Below, piece by piece: positions 43,154-52,932 of a stretch of 64,000 nt of DNA. The stretch comes from Sphingobacteriales bacterium (GTDB taxonomy: Bacteria; Bacteroidota; Bacteroidia; Chitinophagales; CAIOSU01), in assembly GCA_027483645.1 (NCBI GenBank), contig JAIXUD010000010.1:126001-190000 (forward strand). The letters run 5' to 3'. The number at the start of each line of letters is the position of its first letter. Within the stretch, counting starts at the first letter, position 1. The notes under the pieces are model-generated. The model searched no databases and was not told the DNA's origin. It saw only the letters and a program-made list of their open reading frames with translations. A program made the position numbers and the translations under genes.

Positions 43154-46100
43154 ATGTACTACATGACTAAAAGGTTAGTTCTCCCAACTTGGGTATTGGG
43201 ATTGTTGTTTGTATTGTTTACTGGTTCTGCTTTCGGGCAGGTAAATTATGTTAGCTGGGATTTCTCACCATCTATAACTAATGCTAACTACGCTACGAAT
43301 TTTACCAACCAGACTGGAGCAAGGACTTCTGCTCTTACATCTCCTACATTGTCAACTCTTACCACGGTTGGCGGTACGGGAGCAACAGCTAACACTTTCC
43401 ACCGATCAACAGGATGGCCTGCAGCATCAAGCACCTCCAACTACTTAGAATTCTCTGTTACATTGGCCGCAGGTCAAACTTTCAACAATTCTACACTTTC
43501 ATTTGCTACCTCTGCAGAGGTGAGCAGCACTACCACTGCTGCTAGAAACTATACAGTGACCTACGGATGGGGGGCATCTCCAACTTTTGCTAATGCTACT
43601 AATGGCGCAGTAACTGCGGTAACTGCTGCAGGTGGAACGAATACTGCAACCATACCTGCACCAGGCAATACCACTTCCACTAGGCTAACTATCAGAATAT
43701 TAGTGTTTGGCAACACCGGTGGTGGTAACATGCGATTCCGTACTTTGGCTTTAACAGGTGCCTCAGCTCCAGCAATTACCCCCACCACCGCCCCCGAAAT
43801 CAACGTAAAACAAAGCGCTACCAATCTTACTAGCGGCAGCGGCACTTACACATATAGCCCAAGCGTAAATGTAGGCAGCAGCTCCAGCGCTGTAACCTTT
43901 ACCATAGAAAATACCGGCGATGCCGTGTTAAACCTAGATGGCACGCCAAACAAAATAGCCATCAGCGGCCACACTAGCGATTTCACCATCAACCAAACTA
44001 GCACCTCTGCAACTGTTGCCATTACTAACGGCACCACCACCTTTACTGTAGCTTTCAACCCAACCGCTGGCGGCACTCGTTCCGCGGTTATTTCCATAGC
44101 TAGCGATGATGCGGATGAAGACCCTTATACTTTTACCGTTACAGGCACAGGTGTATCCTTAACCCCTACCTTGGGCGTAAATCCTACCAGCATCGCTTTC
44201 GGTACGGTAACCACCAATAACACCTCAAGCCAAAACTTCTTTACCCTTACCTCTAGCAACCTTACCGGCAACGTAACCGTAACACCGCCATCGGGCTTTG
44301 AGGTAGGTACTACCAGCGGCGGCCCTTATAGCGCAAGCGCCATCACCCTTACCCCTGCACAGGCTGCCAGCGTGCCGGTGTATGTAGTGTTTAAGCCTAC
44401 CGCAGCCATAGCTTACAGTGGCAATATTACGGTAAGCGGCGGCGGTGCTACTACTGCCAATGTAGCCGTTACTGGCACTGGCATTGCCCCTTGCGCAGCC
44501 CCTGCCAACCAGGCTACCAACCTTGTGTTTGGTACTATTACCGCTGGTAGCATTGGTGGTTCTTTTACCCCGGCAAGCGGCGGTGCAACAGGCTACCTAG
44601 TATTGGCCAGCACCAGTGCTACTGCGCCTACCAACCCTACCAATGGCAGCACCTATACCACCATTGGTGGTGCCTACAATGGCAACACTATTATTGCCGC
44701 AAACACTACTGGCAGTAGCTTTACTGCGGGCAGCCTAGCAGCCAATACCCCATACTACTTCTACATATACGCTTACAATAACACTACTTGCAGCGGTGGC
44801 CCTGTGTATAGAACCCCAGCCCTTACCAACAATGCAACTACGCTTAATGCGCCAATAGCCATTGCTACCTATACCTTTACAGGTGCTGTTGGCAATGAGG
44901 CTACTTTGCCTGCCGATTTGCCGCAACCAATAGGGGTAAATGCAGGCGTAGTTGATAGGCAGGGTATTGTATCAGCCGTGAGCGCCGCCAATACCTTCGG
45001 TACTGCTAACTGGCAAACTTCGGGCGGCGCTATTGACGTGTCTCGTTATATTGATTTTACCATAGCCCCAACTGCTGGCTACACCCTTACCCTTACCGAT
45101 TTCTCTTTCCAAGACCAGATTTCAGGTTCGGGCCCAATAAGTTTTGCTTTGCGCAGCAGTAAGGATAATTATGCAGCCAATATTTTTTCTGGCTCAACCA
45201 ATGCTACCATTACCGACCCAGCTCATGTAACTACTTTAACAGGTTTTACAACCCTATCAGCTGGTACTACCTTCCGTATTTACGGTTATGGTGCTTCGGC
45301 TGCAGGTGGTACTTGGAGGTTGGATAACATTATCATTAATGGTTTTATTGATGCAGGTCCACCAACCTTGGTAGTTAACCCTACCTCGTTGGCTTTTGGC
45401 AACGTAAACATTAATGCAACTTCTACCCAACAATCGTTTGACGTTACAGGCTATAACCTTACCAACAACGTGGTATTGAGCGTGCCAGCTGGTTATCAGT
45501 TTAGCACTACCAGCGGCAGTGGTTATACTTCAAGCAACATAACACTAACCGCTGCACAAGCAACAGCTGGCACTACCATATATGTTGTGTTTAAGCCTAT
45601 TGCAGCCACCACATACCCTGCTAGCATTACCATGACCAGCACGGGCGTAACCACCCCGCCATCGGTAGCGTTAACAGGTACAGGTGTTGTACCGCCGCCA
45701 ACCATTACTGCTAGTACTACTGGTACTTTGGCCTTTGGCAACGTAAACATCAATACTACCTCGGCGCAGCAATCATACACTATTGAGGGCGTTAACCTTA
45801 CCGCCAACTTGGTTGTAACCGCGCCAACCCGTTTTGCCGTTTCTACCGTATCGGGCGGCCCTTACACCAGCAGTGTAAGCCTTGCCCCTACTAGCGGTAC
45901 GGTAAATACTACTACTATATATGTAGTATACCAGCCAATAGCCAATGGCGCCAGCAGCGGCAACGTAACCAACGCCAGCACTAGCGCTACAACCCGCAAC
46001 ATAGCGGTAAGTGGCACAGGTGTAACGCCTTGCGTAGCACCTGCCAACCAGGCTACCAACCTTACCTTCCCTAGTATTGTAGGTACTACCATCAATGGCT

Positions 46101-49100
46101 CGTTTACAGCGGCTGTAGGCGGTGCTGATGGCTACCTAGTATTGCGCAGCACCAATAGCACCTTGAGCACAGGCCCCGTGGACGGTGTAGCTTATACTTT
46201 AGGCGGCACTTTGGGTGGCGGTACAGTAGTAGGCAACACCAGCAGCATTACTTTTAGTACCAGTGGAAGCCCAACTACTACTTACTACTTCTTTGTGTAT
46301 GCCTTTAACAACACTGGTTGCGTAGGAGGCCCATTGTATAAAAAACCGAGCCTAAACGGCAATGCCACTACATTGACCGCGCCATACACTGCATTCGATA
46401 ACTTTGACCGTGGTAGCAACACCACCACAGCCGGTATCCCTTCAAGTGGCGGCAGTACCGCTTGGACGGAGATTGAAGGTGCGGCTGCCCGTGTAGCCAT
46501 TTTCAATAACAAATTGGTGATAAACAGTGGCAGCCCTGCAGGTGCCGATGCGGCCTCGTTTAATATGACCGGTAAGTATGCCACTACCTATAACAACGCC
46601 CAAGGCGACTTGGTATGGGTGTTCAACATGGCATCTACCCGCAGCAACCCATCGGGCTTCCTTTCTACCAGCAGCACCTATGGCACCGCAGTAGTATTGG
46701 GCGGTACTAATGCTGACATTACTGATGCTGGCGATGGATATGCAGTAATTTTGGGTAATTCGAGTAGCCCTGATTATGTGAAAATCGTTCGCTATACCGG
46801 TGGCTTGATGAACCCAACCAACAATGCCAACCTTACCGATATTGTGAGCTATACTGCCAACAGTGCCGACCAGGAAATATTGAACGTAAAAGTTGAGTAC
46901 TCACCTACTACCAAAATTTGGAAACTGTATGTAAACGAGCCAGGCGGCACCGCTAGCTACAATACCAGCGGCCTTCAACCTAATTTCAGTTTCCCTGATC
47001 CTACGGTTGCTACTTATGCCACCGCAGCTAGCAGCTCAGCTGATAATAATGCTTTGTTGAACAGTGCTTTGCCATTTTCAGGCTTTTTATTCAACCACGG
47101 TACTGTTACCGATGAGTATGCTACTTTCGATAACTTTAACATACCAACTGCCCAACCTTGCCAACCTACCTGGACCGGCAATACTAGCACCAACTGGTTT
47201 GTGGGCAGCAATTGGAGCTGTGGTTTGGTGCCTACCAGCGCAGATGATGTAGTGATACCTAACGTAAGTGCCGGTAGCAATAATTACCCAGTAATAAACG
47301 CTTCGCTTAGTACCACGGCAGCAGTAAACAATATTATTATTGCAAGCGGTGCCAGTGTTACTATAAACGCCAACTTTATCGGTGGCTTCCCTGTAAGTAC
47401 CAACGATTTGGAGATACATGGTAACCTAACCAACAATGGCGTGGCCAACTGGGGCACCGGCACGGTAAACTTTACCGGCACGGCCACCCAAAGCATTAGC
47501 GGTAACAACAACTTCCAATATCTTACTATTGAAAACAACGTAACCCTTGCTAGCGGTACACAGAAGGTATTAGGTACCTTGGCATTGAAAGCCGGTACGC
47601 TTGCTACCAATGGCCGATTGACTATTGCCAGCAGCGCTACTTACACTGGTATGATTGACGAGTTTACCACTGGCTATACTGGCGGTATAACCGGCAACAT
47701 CACTGTGCAGCGCTATGCAAACAACACGGCCAGTTCGTTCTTCTACATTGGCTCGCCTGTAGGCGGTGCTCAGATTAGTGATTGGGGTGGAGAGTTTAGC
47801 CTAGCTACTATGAACGGTGCTACCGATGGTAGCCAAGTATTGCCAACAAGCACCTGTAGCCCTACCAATTTGCAAGCAGGTTCGCCATACGGTGGTTTGT
47901 TCGACTATCGCGAGAATGCCATCAACACCTGTAACCTGGAAGGCTGGCACGTGCGCACCACAGGTGGTATACCAGCCGCTAAAGGCTTTATCGGTCGTGT
48001 ACCAGTGGGTACCGTAATTGATTTGACAGGTACTTTCGTAGCCGACGTAACTGTAACTAGCCCAACCCTAACCCGCAGCGTAAACGCATCGGGAAGGCCA
48101 GCAGGTATGAACTTAGTGGCCAACCCGTTTGCCGCCCCTGTGGATTGGTCGGCGGTTTATGCAGCGAACACCGCCAACGTAACCGGTACTGCACACTTCT
48201 ACCAAACTTCTGGTCCATTGGCTGGTACCTATGTAGCGGTTAACAATACCTTAGGCGGACAAGAGATTGGCACTTCGCAAGCATTTATAGTGCAAGCGCT
48301 TAACAATGGTGCAACCATTTCGTTTACCGACGGTATGAAGCGCAACGGCGAAAACCAATACTTGCGCACTGGCCCGGCGTATGAGCAGTTGCTTACTTTG
48401 GATGTGACAGGAAATGGCTATGCCGACCGCGCTTATGTGGCGTTTGGTGCCGCATTTACCGCTGGCTTCGATGTGGAGTTTGATGGCCGTAAGCTTCAGG
48501 GCAAGCCAGAGCAACCAAGCCTATATGTAAACGATGGTAATGACCAGTATAGCATCTACGCTCAACCTTCGGTTGCACAAGTGCAGATTGTACCAGTTGA
48601 CTTTACTGCTGGTACCAATGGCAACTTTGCGATTACTGCCGATTTGACTTCATTTGACCCTACGGCGATGATTTTCTTGGAAGACCGCTTAACCGGTACC
48701 ATGACCAACCTGCGTTTGAACGGCACCTACAACTTTAATGCTACCGTAAACGAAGCTGCTGGACGTTTTGCCTTGCACTTCTTCCCAGCCATGGAAGTGG
48801 TTGCTGAAAACGCTACTTGCGCTGGATTGGATGGAGCCATCAATCTTAACCAACCTGGTACCACCGAGTGGAACGGCACCTTGAACGATGCGAACGGTAA
48901 CACCGTATTGGCCTTGAATAACTTCAACGGTACCCAAGCGGTAAGCAACCTTTCACCTGGTGTGTATACCTTGAACTTAGAACACGCCAGCGGATACACT
49001 GTAAACCTTAATTACTTGGTAGAAGGCCCTGCGCCAGTAGTGGCAAACTTTACTGCCCCGATACTTGCTACTGAAGGTGACAATGTAAGCTTTACCAACT

Positions 49101-49546
49101 TGGCAGTTAACGCTACTACTTACGCTTGGAGCTTCGGCGATGGTAGCACCAGCACCGATGCCAACCCAGTACATGCTTATGCATTCCCTGGAGAGTACTT
49201 GGTGGAAATGGTAGCCAGCAACGGCGACTGCCAGCAGAACTTTACCCAGTTGATAACCGTACAAGAGAAAGTTGCAAGTGGCATTAATGAGACCTTGGCA
49301 GGTAAAGTTAAAATCTATGCAGTAGGTACTGATATACATTTACAACTAGCCGACCTTACAGCAGTTTCAACTGTGGATGTGTTTAATTTGGTAGGACAAA
49401 AAGTAATAGTAACTACCAAATTGAACCAACTGAATGGAGCATTTGTTATTAGTCTACAAAATGCTGCAAATGGCTACTATTTTGTACGCATGGTTAATGG
49501 ACAGGACATTTTTATCGAAAAAGTTTTGATTAGTTCTGGAAATTAA
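43154..49546 (+). CDS. Giant secreted multidomain protein (choice-of-anchor D, FN3-like, PKD) with T9SS C-terminus
   Basis: 2130 residues from the ATG at 43154 (a second ATG at 43163 is equally good). Signal peptide VLPTWVLGLLFVLFTGSAFGQ. Next are a beta-sandwich head (about 20-210) and several choice-of-anchor-D/ASPM-like modules, recognisable by PTSIAFGTVTTNNTSSQ, TSLAFGNVNINATSTQQ and TGTLAFGNVNINTTSAQQ openings. Two CxAPANQATNL modules, a concanavalin-like domain near 1090-1320 (AFDNFDRGS), a beta-helix-like part (PTWTGNTSTNWFVGSNW), and a PKD domain (YAWSFGDGSTSTDANPVHAYAFPGEY, about 2000) follow. The tail KVKIYAVGTDIHLQLADLTAVSTVDVFNLVGQKV to FVRMVNGQDIFIEKVLI is a T9SS sorting domain. 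It is likely surface-exposed or secreted; function unknown. Confidence 0.85.
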   Translation: MYYMTKRLVLPTWVLGLLFVLFTGSAFGQVNYVSWDFSPSITNANYATNFTNQTGARTSALTSPTLSTLTTVGGTGATANTFHRSTGWPAASSTSNYLEFSVTLAAGQTFNNSTLSFATSAEVSSTTTAARNYTVTYGWGASPTFANATNGAVTAVTAAGGTNTATIPAPGNTTSTRLTIRILVFGNTGGGNMRFRTLALTGASAPAITPTTAPEINVKQSATNLTSGSGTYTYSPSVNVGSSSSAVTFTIENTGDAVLNLDGTPNKIAISGHTSDFTINQTSTSATVAITNGTTTFTVAFNPTAGGTRSAVISIASDDADEDPYTFTVTGTGVSLTPTLGVNPTSIAFGTVTTNNTSSQNFFTLTSSNLTGNVTVTPPSGFEVGTTSGGPYSASAITLTPAQAASVPVYVVFKPTAAIAYSGNITVSGGGATTANVAVTGTGIAPCAAPANQATNLVFGTITAGSIGGSFTPASGGATGYLVLASTSATAPTNPTNGSTYTTIGGAYNGNTIIAANTTGSSFTAGSLAANTPYYFYIYAYNNTTCSGGPVYRTPALTNNATTLNAPIAIATYTFTGAVGNEATLPADLPQPIGVNAGVVDRQGIVSAVSAANTFGTANWQTSGGAIDVSRYIDFTIAPTAGYTLTLTDFSFQDQISGSGPISFALRSSKDNYAANIFSGSTNATITDPAHVTTLTGFTTLSAGTTFRIYGYGASAAGGTWRLDNIIINGFIDAGPPTLVVNPTSLAFGNVNINATSTQQSFDVTGYNLTNNVVLSVPAGYQFSTTSGSGYTSSNITLTAAQATAGTTIYVVFKPIAATTYPASITMTSTGVTTPPSVALTGTGVVPPPTITASTTGTLAFGNVNINTTSAQQSYTIEGVNLTANLVVTAPTRFAVSTVSGGPYTSSVSLAPTSGTVNTTTIYVVYQPIANGASSGNVTNASTSATTRNIAVSGTGVTPCVAPANQATNLTFPSIVGTTINGSFTAAVGGADGYLVLRSTNSTLSTGPVDGVAYTLGGTLGGGTVVGNTSSITFSTSGSPTTTYYFFVYAFNNTGCVGGPLYKKPSLNGNATTLTAPYTAFDNFDRGSNTTTAGIPSSGGSTAWTEIEGAAARVAIFNNKLVINSGSPAGADAASFNMTGKYATTYNNAQGDLVWVFNMASTRSNPSGFLSTSSTYGTAVVLGGTNADITDAGDGYAVILGNSSSPDYVKIVRYTGGLMNPTNNANLTDIVSYTANSADQEILNVKVEYSPTTKIWKLYVNEPGGTASYNTSGLQPNFSFPDPTVATYATAASSSADNNALLNSALPFSGFLFNHGTVTDEYATFDNFNIPTAQPCQPTWTGNTSTNWFVGSNWSCGLVPTSADDVVIPNVSAGSNNYPVINASLSTTAAVNNIIIASGASVTINANFIGGFPVSTNDLEIHGNLTNNGVANWGTGTVNFTGTATQSISGNNNFQYLTIENNVTLASGTQKVLGTLALKAGTLATNGRLTIASSATYTGMIDEFTTGYTGGITGNITVQRYANNTASSFFYIGSPVGGAQISDWGGEFSLATMNGATDGSQVLPTSTCSPTNLQAGSPYGGLFDYRENAINTCNLEGWHVRTTGGIPAAKGFIGRVPVGTVIDLTGTFVADVTVTSPTLTRSVNASGRPAGMNLVANPFAAPVDWSAVYAANTANVTGTAHFYQTSGPLAGTYVAVNNTLGGQEIGTSQAFIVQALNNGATISFTDGMKRNGENQYLRTGPAYEQLLTLDVTGNGYADRAYVAFGAAFTAGFDVEFDGRKLQGKPEQPSLYVNDGNDQYSIYAQPSVAQVQIVPVDFTAGTNGNFAITADLTSFDPTAMIFLEDRLTGTMTNLRLNGTYNFNATVNEAAGRFALHFFPAMEVVAENATCAGLDGAINLNQPGTTEWNGTLNDANGNTVLALNNFNGTQAVSNLSPGVYTLNLEHASGYTVNLNYLVEGPAPVVANFTAPILATEGDNVSFTNLAVNATTYAWSFGDGSTSTDANPVHAYAFPGEYLVEMVASNGDCQQNFTQLITVQEKVASGINETLAGKVKIYAVGTDIHLQLADLTAVSTVDVFNLVGQKVIVTTKLNQLNGAFVISLQNAANGYYFVRMVNGQDIFIEKVLISSGN

Positions 49547-49606
49547 ACTATATTTCAGTATCTTTGAAGAAATACGGAGTGTAAAAGCTCCCAAAAACGC
49601 CCCGCA

Positions 49607-49816
49607 ATGAAGAAATTTATAATCATATTTACCTTGGCAGCACTGTTTGTAGTGTTGGGTACCAATATGTTGTTAGCTGGCCCACCACTTCCACCGCCAC
49701 CTCCATTGGCCATTCCTATCGATGGTGGCGCTGCGGTTCTGTTGATAGCTGGGGCAGCATTTGCTTCAAAGAAGATCTATGACAATCGTAAGAATCAAAA
49801 AGCTGAAGAGCTTTAA
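49607..49816 (+). CDS. Small PID-CTERM-like protein
   Basis: 69 residues. A signal-like hydrophobic N-terminus (FIIIFTLAALFVVLGTNMLLAG), then GPPLPPPPPLAIPIDGGAAVLLIAGAAFASKKIYDNRKNQ. The Pro run, PIDGG, a short membrane segment and a basic KK tail are the pattern annotated in Bacteroidota as PID-CTERM. It is thought to be a sorting signal recognised by an exosortase-like membrane protease. Only signal peptide and sorting tail are present; there is almost no mature domain. It begins 60 bases after the T9SS giant and ends at a terminator, so the two may share a transcript. Confidence 0.75.
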   Translation: MKKFIIIFTLAALFVVLGTNMLLAGPPLPPPPPLAIPIDGGAAVLLIAGAAFASKKIYDNRKNQKAEEL

Positions 49817-49835
49817 ATTCTGTTAATAAATATTA

Positions 49836-49873
49836 AAACGGCACTGTTTGGGTAACCATACGGTGCCGTTTAC
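49836..49873 (+). terminator. Rho-independent terminator after the PID-CTERM-like gene
   Basis: AAACGGCAC (49836-49844) pairs with GTGCCGTTT (49863-49871) across an 18-base loop. The downstream T run is weak, so termination might be partial. Confidence 0.65.
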
Positions 49874-49919
49874 GTTTATGCAAATACGTTGCATGGTTTA
49901 AAGGGGTAAATTTGTTTTG

Positions 49920-50055
49920 TTAGTATCAAGTAGTGAGTATCAAGTATCAAGATAAAATTTTGGTAAGTGAGGAAAACTATTAAATACTAAGATTGAATTT
50001 TTTTTCCATTAGCCGAATTGGTACTTGATACTTGATACTCACTACTTGATACTAA
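49920..50055. repeat. 136-bp palindromic element with 32-bp perfect inverted arms
   Basis: The left arm 49920-49951 (TTAGTATCAAGTAGTGAGTA...) is the exact reverse complement of the right arm 50024-50055. The arms consist of AGTATCAAGTA/GTGAGTATCAAGTATCAAG words. The right arm supplies the only start codons (TTG) for the frame of the following Cys-rich protein. Confidence 0.85.
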
Positions 50056-50489
50056 ATCCGAAATACATAGGTAGTCTGTTGCTGGTAGCTTTGATGCTAG
50101 CCACCACTATCGGTATTGGTATATACAAGCACACCTGCTTCGCTACGGGTTATGAGGCTTCTAGTGTTTATATGGTGGCTGAAGGTGGGCATGATGATGC
50201 AATGCCTTGCTGTGCAAAAAAACAAGACACTTGCGATAAGAAAACTGACGGCGCTGACACCCCTGGCTGCTGCGATAGGACCGCCGAATTCTATCAATTG
50301 GATATTCCGCAAAAGAACCAGGAGAAATTTGCTTACCAGGCACCAGTACTGCCAGTGTTGTATGTAATTACTATTGCTAACGCTGGGCTTTTGGTAGCCG
50401 ATAATTTGCCCCAATACCCTTTATACAACAACCTGCCGCCGCCCGGCGTAGGCCAGCATTTGGCCAAGTTGCAGGTGTACAGATTATAG
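50046..50489 (+). CDS. Cys-rich HYC_CC_PP-like small membrane/periplasmic protein
   Basis: About 147 residues from TTG 50046 (TTG 50025 and ATG 50094 are alternatives; no ATG lies before the membrane segment). Hydrophobic segment YIGSLLLVALMLATTIGIGIY, then KHTC, a long polar part with CCAKKQDTCDKKTDG and PGCCDRT (seven Cys in total), a second hydrophobic segment, and a NNLPPPGVGQHLAKLQVYRL ending. H-x-C, CC and PP landmarks match the HYC_CC_PP family, usually found beside TonB receptors and metal transporters. Metal or copper handling is an inference. A palindromic repeat covers the presumed start region. Confidence 0.6.
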   Translation: MILNPKYIGSLLLVALMLATTIGIGIYKHTCFATGYEASSVYMVAEGGHDDAMPCCAKKQDTCDKKTDGADTPGCCDRTAEFYQLDIPQKNQEKFAYQAPVLPVLYVITIANAGLLVADNLPQYPLYNNLPPPGVGQHLAKLQVYRL

Positions 50490-50555
50490 ACCATTTAGAA
50501 TGAGTTTGCATGCCGCGGTTACGCGGATGGTTTAATCATTTTAAATGGCAATCAA

Positions 50556-52781
50556 ATGTCGATAAAGATAAAGTACATCATCATAATCCTACTGGCTAGC
50601 TTGGGTGTACATGCCCAAACCATAGAAGGCCACGTATGGGAAAATACTGAGGCGGGGAAAGTGCCTGTCTATAGTGCCAATGTATATTGGCTCAATACCA
50701 CCATTGGTACCACTACCGATTTCAATGGCTATTTCGCCTTACCCAAGCACGAAACGCAGACGCAATTGGTGATAAGCTACATTGGCTACAGCAACGATAC
50801 CATTGATGCCAGTGCAAGCGGAAAGCTGGAGATAGTTTTAACCAAACCCCAAACCTTGGATGTGGCCACGGTAGAAGCTACCAAGAGCGGCACCAATTAT
50901 TCGTCGCTTGGTGCTATCAACAGCATCAACCTAAGCGAAAAGGAATTCAAGAAAGCCGCTTGTTGCAACCTATCAGAAAGCTTTGAGACCAATGCTGCGG
51001 TAGACGTAAACTTTGCCGATGGCATTACCGGCGCAAAGACCATTAAAATGATGGGGCTCGACGGCATCTATACCCAATTGATGATAGAGAACATACCCAG
51101 CATCCGTGGCTTGGGGCGTACTTTTGGAATGAGCCACATACCAGGTAGTTGGCTGGAAAGTGTGCAGATAAGCAAAGGAGTGGGAACCGTGGTAAACGGC
51201 TACGAGGCCATGGCAGGGCAAATTAACGTGGAGTTGAAAAAGCCCGACGAAGCGGAAAGGCTGCATTTTAATGCCTATATAAACCACATGGGCCGCAGCG
51301 AAGTAAACTTAAATATATCCAACGAGTTCAATGAGCGACTGAGCACTATGATAATGGTTCACGGCAGTGCTTTCCGAACCCGAACGGATATGAACCATGA
51401 CGGCTTTCTGGATATACCGCTCAACCAGCAGTTTAATGTGGCCAATCGTTGGGCGTGGTTTCATAAAGGCTGGGAAGTACAGGGCTTTGCGCGCGGCATA
51501 TATGAAGGCCGCATAGGTGGGCAAGAGGAGTTTGACCCAAAAACCCCGAAGCTAGAGCAGCCTTACTATGGTATGGACTTGGGTATACAGCGCTATGAAG
51601 GTTTTCTGAAAACGGGCAGAGTATTCAAGAAAGGCCTAAATCGGAGTATGGGTTGGATAAACGAGGCGGCTTACCACAAAATGGAAGGCTTCTTCGGGAG
51701 GAACGATTACAAGGGCGTGAATACGCACTATTATTCCAACCTTATTTTCCAAACCAATATTGTGAATCCCATGCACCAGCTCAAAGCAGGGGCGAGTTTT
51801 TTGCTGGATGATTACCAAGAGCAGTTTGGCAACATTGACCTGAAGCGCCGCGAACTAGTGCCAGGTGTGTTTGGCGAGTATCAATTTACTTACCTTACCA
51901 CCTTTACCTTGCTGGCTGGTATGCGCTTGGATTATCACAACCTCTATGGCGTGTTTGCCACACCGCGCCTGCACTTGAAGTATAGCCCAAAGGAGATGAC
52001 TACCTTCCGTGTATCGGCAGGGCGAGGCTACCGTGTAGCCAGCATTTTAGCGGAGAATACCAATGTGCTAGTCAGCTCTCGCCAAGTGATAGTGGCAGAA
52101 GCTTTGCAACCCGAGGAAAGCTGGACCTTCGGCGGAAGCTTTACGCAAAAGTGGGTTCACAAAAATCGCGACTTTAGTTTCAACGTTGATTTTTACCGCA
52201 CCGAGTTTATGAATCAAGTAGTGCTGGATTTGGATGAAGACCGCTACAGCTCCATATTTTATAACCTTGATGGCCGCTCGTATGCTAATAGCCTACAGAT
52301 TGAAGCGATTGCCGAAGTAATCCGTGGGCTGGAGATTAGGTTGGCTTATAAATTCAACGATGTGAAAACTACCTACCAAGGCGAGTTGCGCGATAGGTTG
52401 TTTACACCTCGACATGCTGGGCAGTTGAATGCCGCATATACCACGCGAAGCAAGCGTTGGTTGTTTGATGCAACATTGCAACTAAACGGGCGTGGGCGCC
52501 TACCGGCCAGCTATAGCCAAAGCGAACTGACTACCGATGGCGATTACTCGCCCGTATTTGTAACCCTAAACGCCCAGATTACCAAGATTTGGAAGCAATG
52601 GGAGGTATATGTAGGTGGTGAGAATATAACCGGCTACCGCCAGCACGATCCCATAATCGGATACGAAAACCCTTTCAGCCCCGATTTTGATGCATCATCT
52701 ATTTGGGGACCCATCTTCGGCCCGATGGCGTATGTGGGCGTTCGGTTTAATATTCCGCATAAGGAGCATGTTGCAAGGTGA
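50556..52781 (+). CDS. TonB-dependent receptor with carboxypeptidase-like N-terminal domain
   Basis: 741 residues. Signal peptide IKYIIIILLASLGVHAQ, then a CarboxypepD_reg-like domain (about 20-100: IEGHVWENTEAGKVPVYSANVYWLNTTIGTTTDFNGYFALP). A plug follows, with LSEKEFKKAACCNLSESFETNAAVDVNFADGITGAKTIKMMGLDGIYTQLMIENIPSIRGLGRTFGMSHIPGSWLESVQISKGVGTVVNGYEAMAGQINVELKKP. The 22-strand barrel ends in VGVRFNI. The AACCNLSESF cysteine pair is characteristic of receptors next to heavy-metal loci. Together with the Cys-rich upstream gene, a metal or metallophore substrate is plausible. TonB/ExbBD are elsewhere. Confidence 0.9.
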   Translation: MSIKIKYIIIILLASLGVHAQTIEGHVWENTEAGKVPVYSANVYWLNTTIGTTTDFNGYFALPKHETQTQLVISYIGYSNDTIDASASGKLEIVLTKPQTLDVATVEATKSGTNYSSLGAINSINLSEKEFKKAACCNLSESFETNAAVDVNFADGITGAKTIKMMGLDGIYTQLMIENIPSIRGLGRTFGMSHIPGSWLESVQISKGVGTVVNGYEAMAGQINVELKKPDEAERLHFNAYINHMGRSEVNLNISNEFNERLSTMIMVHGSAFRTRTDMNHDGFLDIPLNQQFNVANRWAWFHKGWEVQGFARGIYEGRIGGQEEFDPKTPKLEQPYYGMDLGIQRYEGFLKTGRVFKKGLNRSMGWINEAAYHKMEGFFGRNDYKGVNTHYYSNLIFQTNIVNPMHQLKAGASFLLDDYQEQFGNIDLKRRELVPGVFGEYQFTYLTTFTLLAGMRLDYHNLYGVFATPRLHLKYSPKEMTTFRVSAGRGYRVASILAENTNVLVSSRQVIVAEALQPEESWTFGGSFTQKWVHKNRDFSFNVDFYRTEFMNQVVLDLDEDRYSSIFYNLDGRSYANSLQIEAIAEVIRGLEIRLAYKFNDVKTTYQGELRDRLFTPRHAGQLNAAYTTRSKRWLFDATLQLNGRGRLPASYSQSELTTDGDYSPVFVTLNAQITKIWKQWEVYVGGENITGYRQHDPIIGYENPFSPDFDASSIWGPIFGPMAYVGVRFNIPHKEHVAR

Positions 52782-52804
52782 GTATTGATACAAAAGGCTC
52801 TTGC

Positions 52805-52887
52805 AGCGGTCAGACGACTATGGTGATGCGGGTAGTAAACTTCAGTCTCTGAGTGATTTACAATCGGAAAGGGCGTCCGACCGCTAC
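52805..52887 (+). repeat. REP-like element, left of the RAYT gene
   Basis: GCGGTCAGACGAC at the outer end and GTCCGACCGCTAC at the inner end form an imperfect inverted pair (GCGGTC-GACG / CGTC-GACCGC). The element is repeated in reverse orientation at 53650-53731. Confidence 0.75.
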
Positions 52888-52932
52888 GGGACCACAGCTA
52901 CGTGCTTAGAGACTCCCCAAGTTGGCTTCTCA

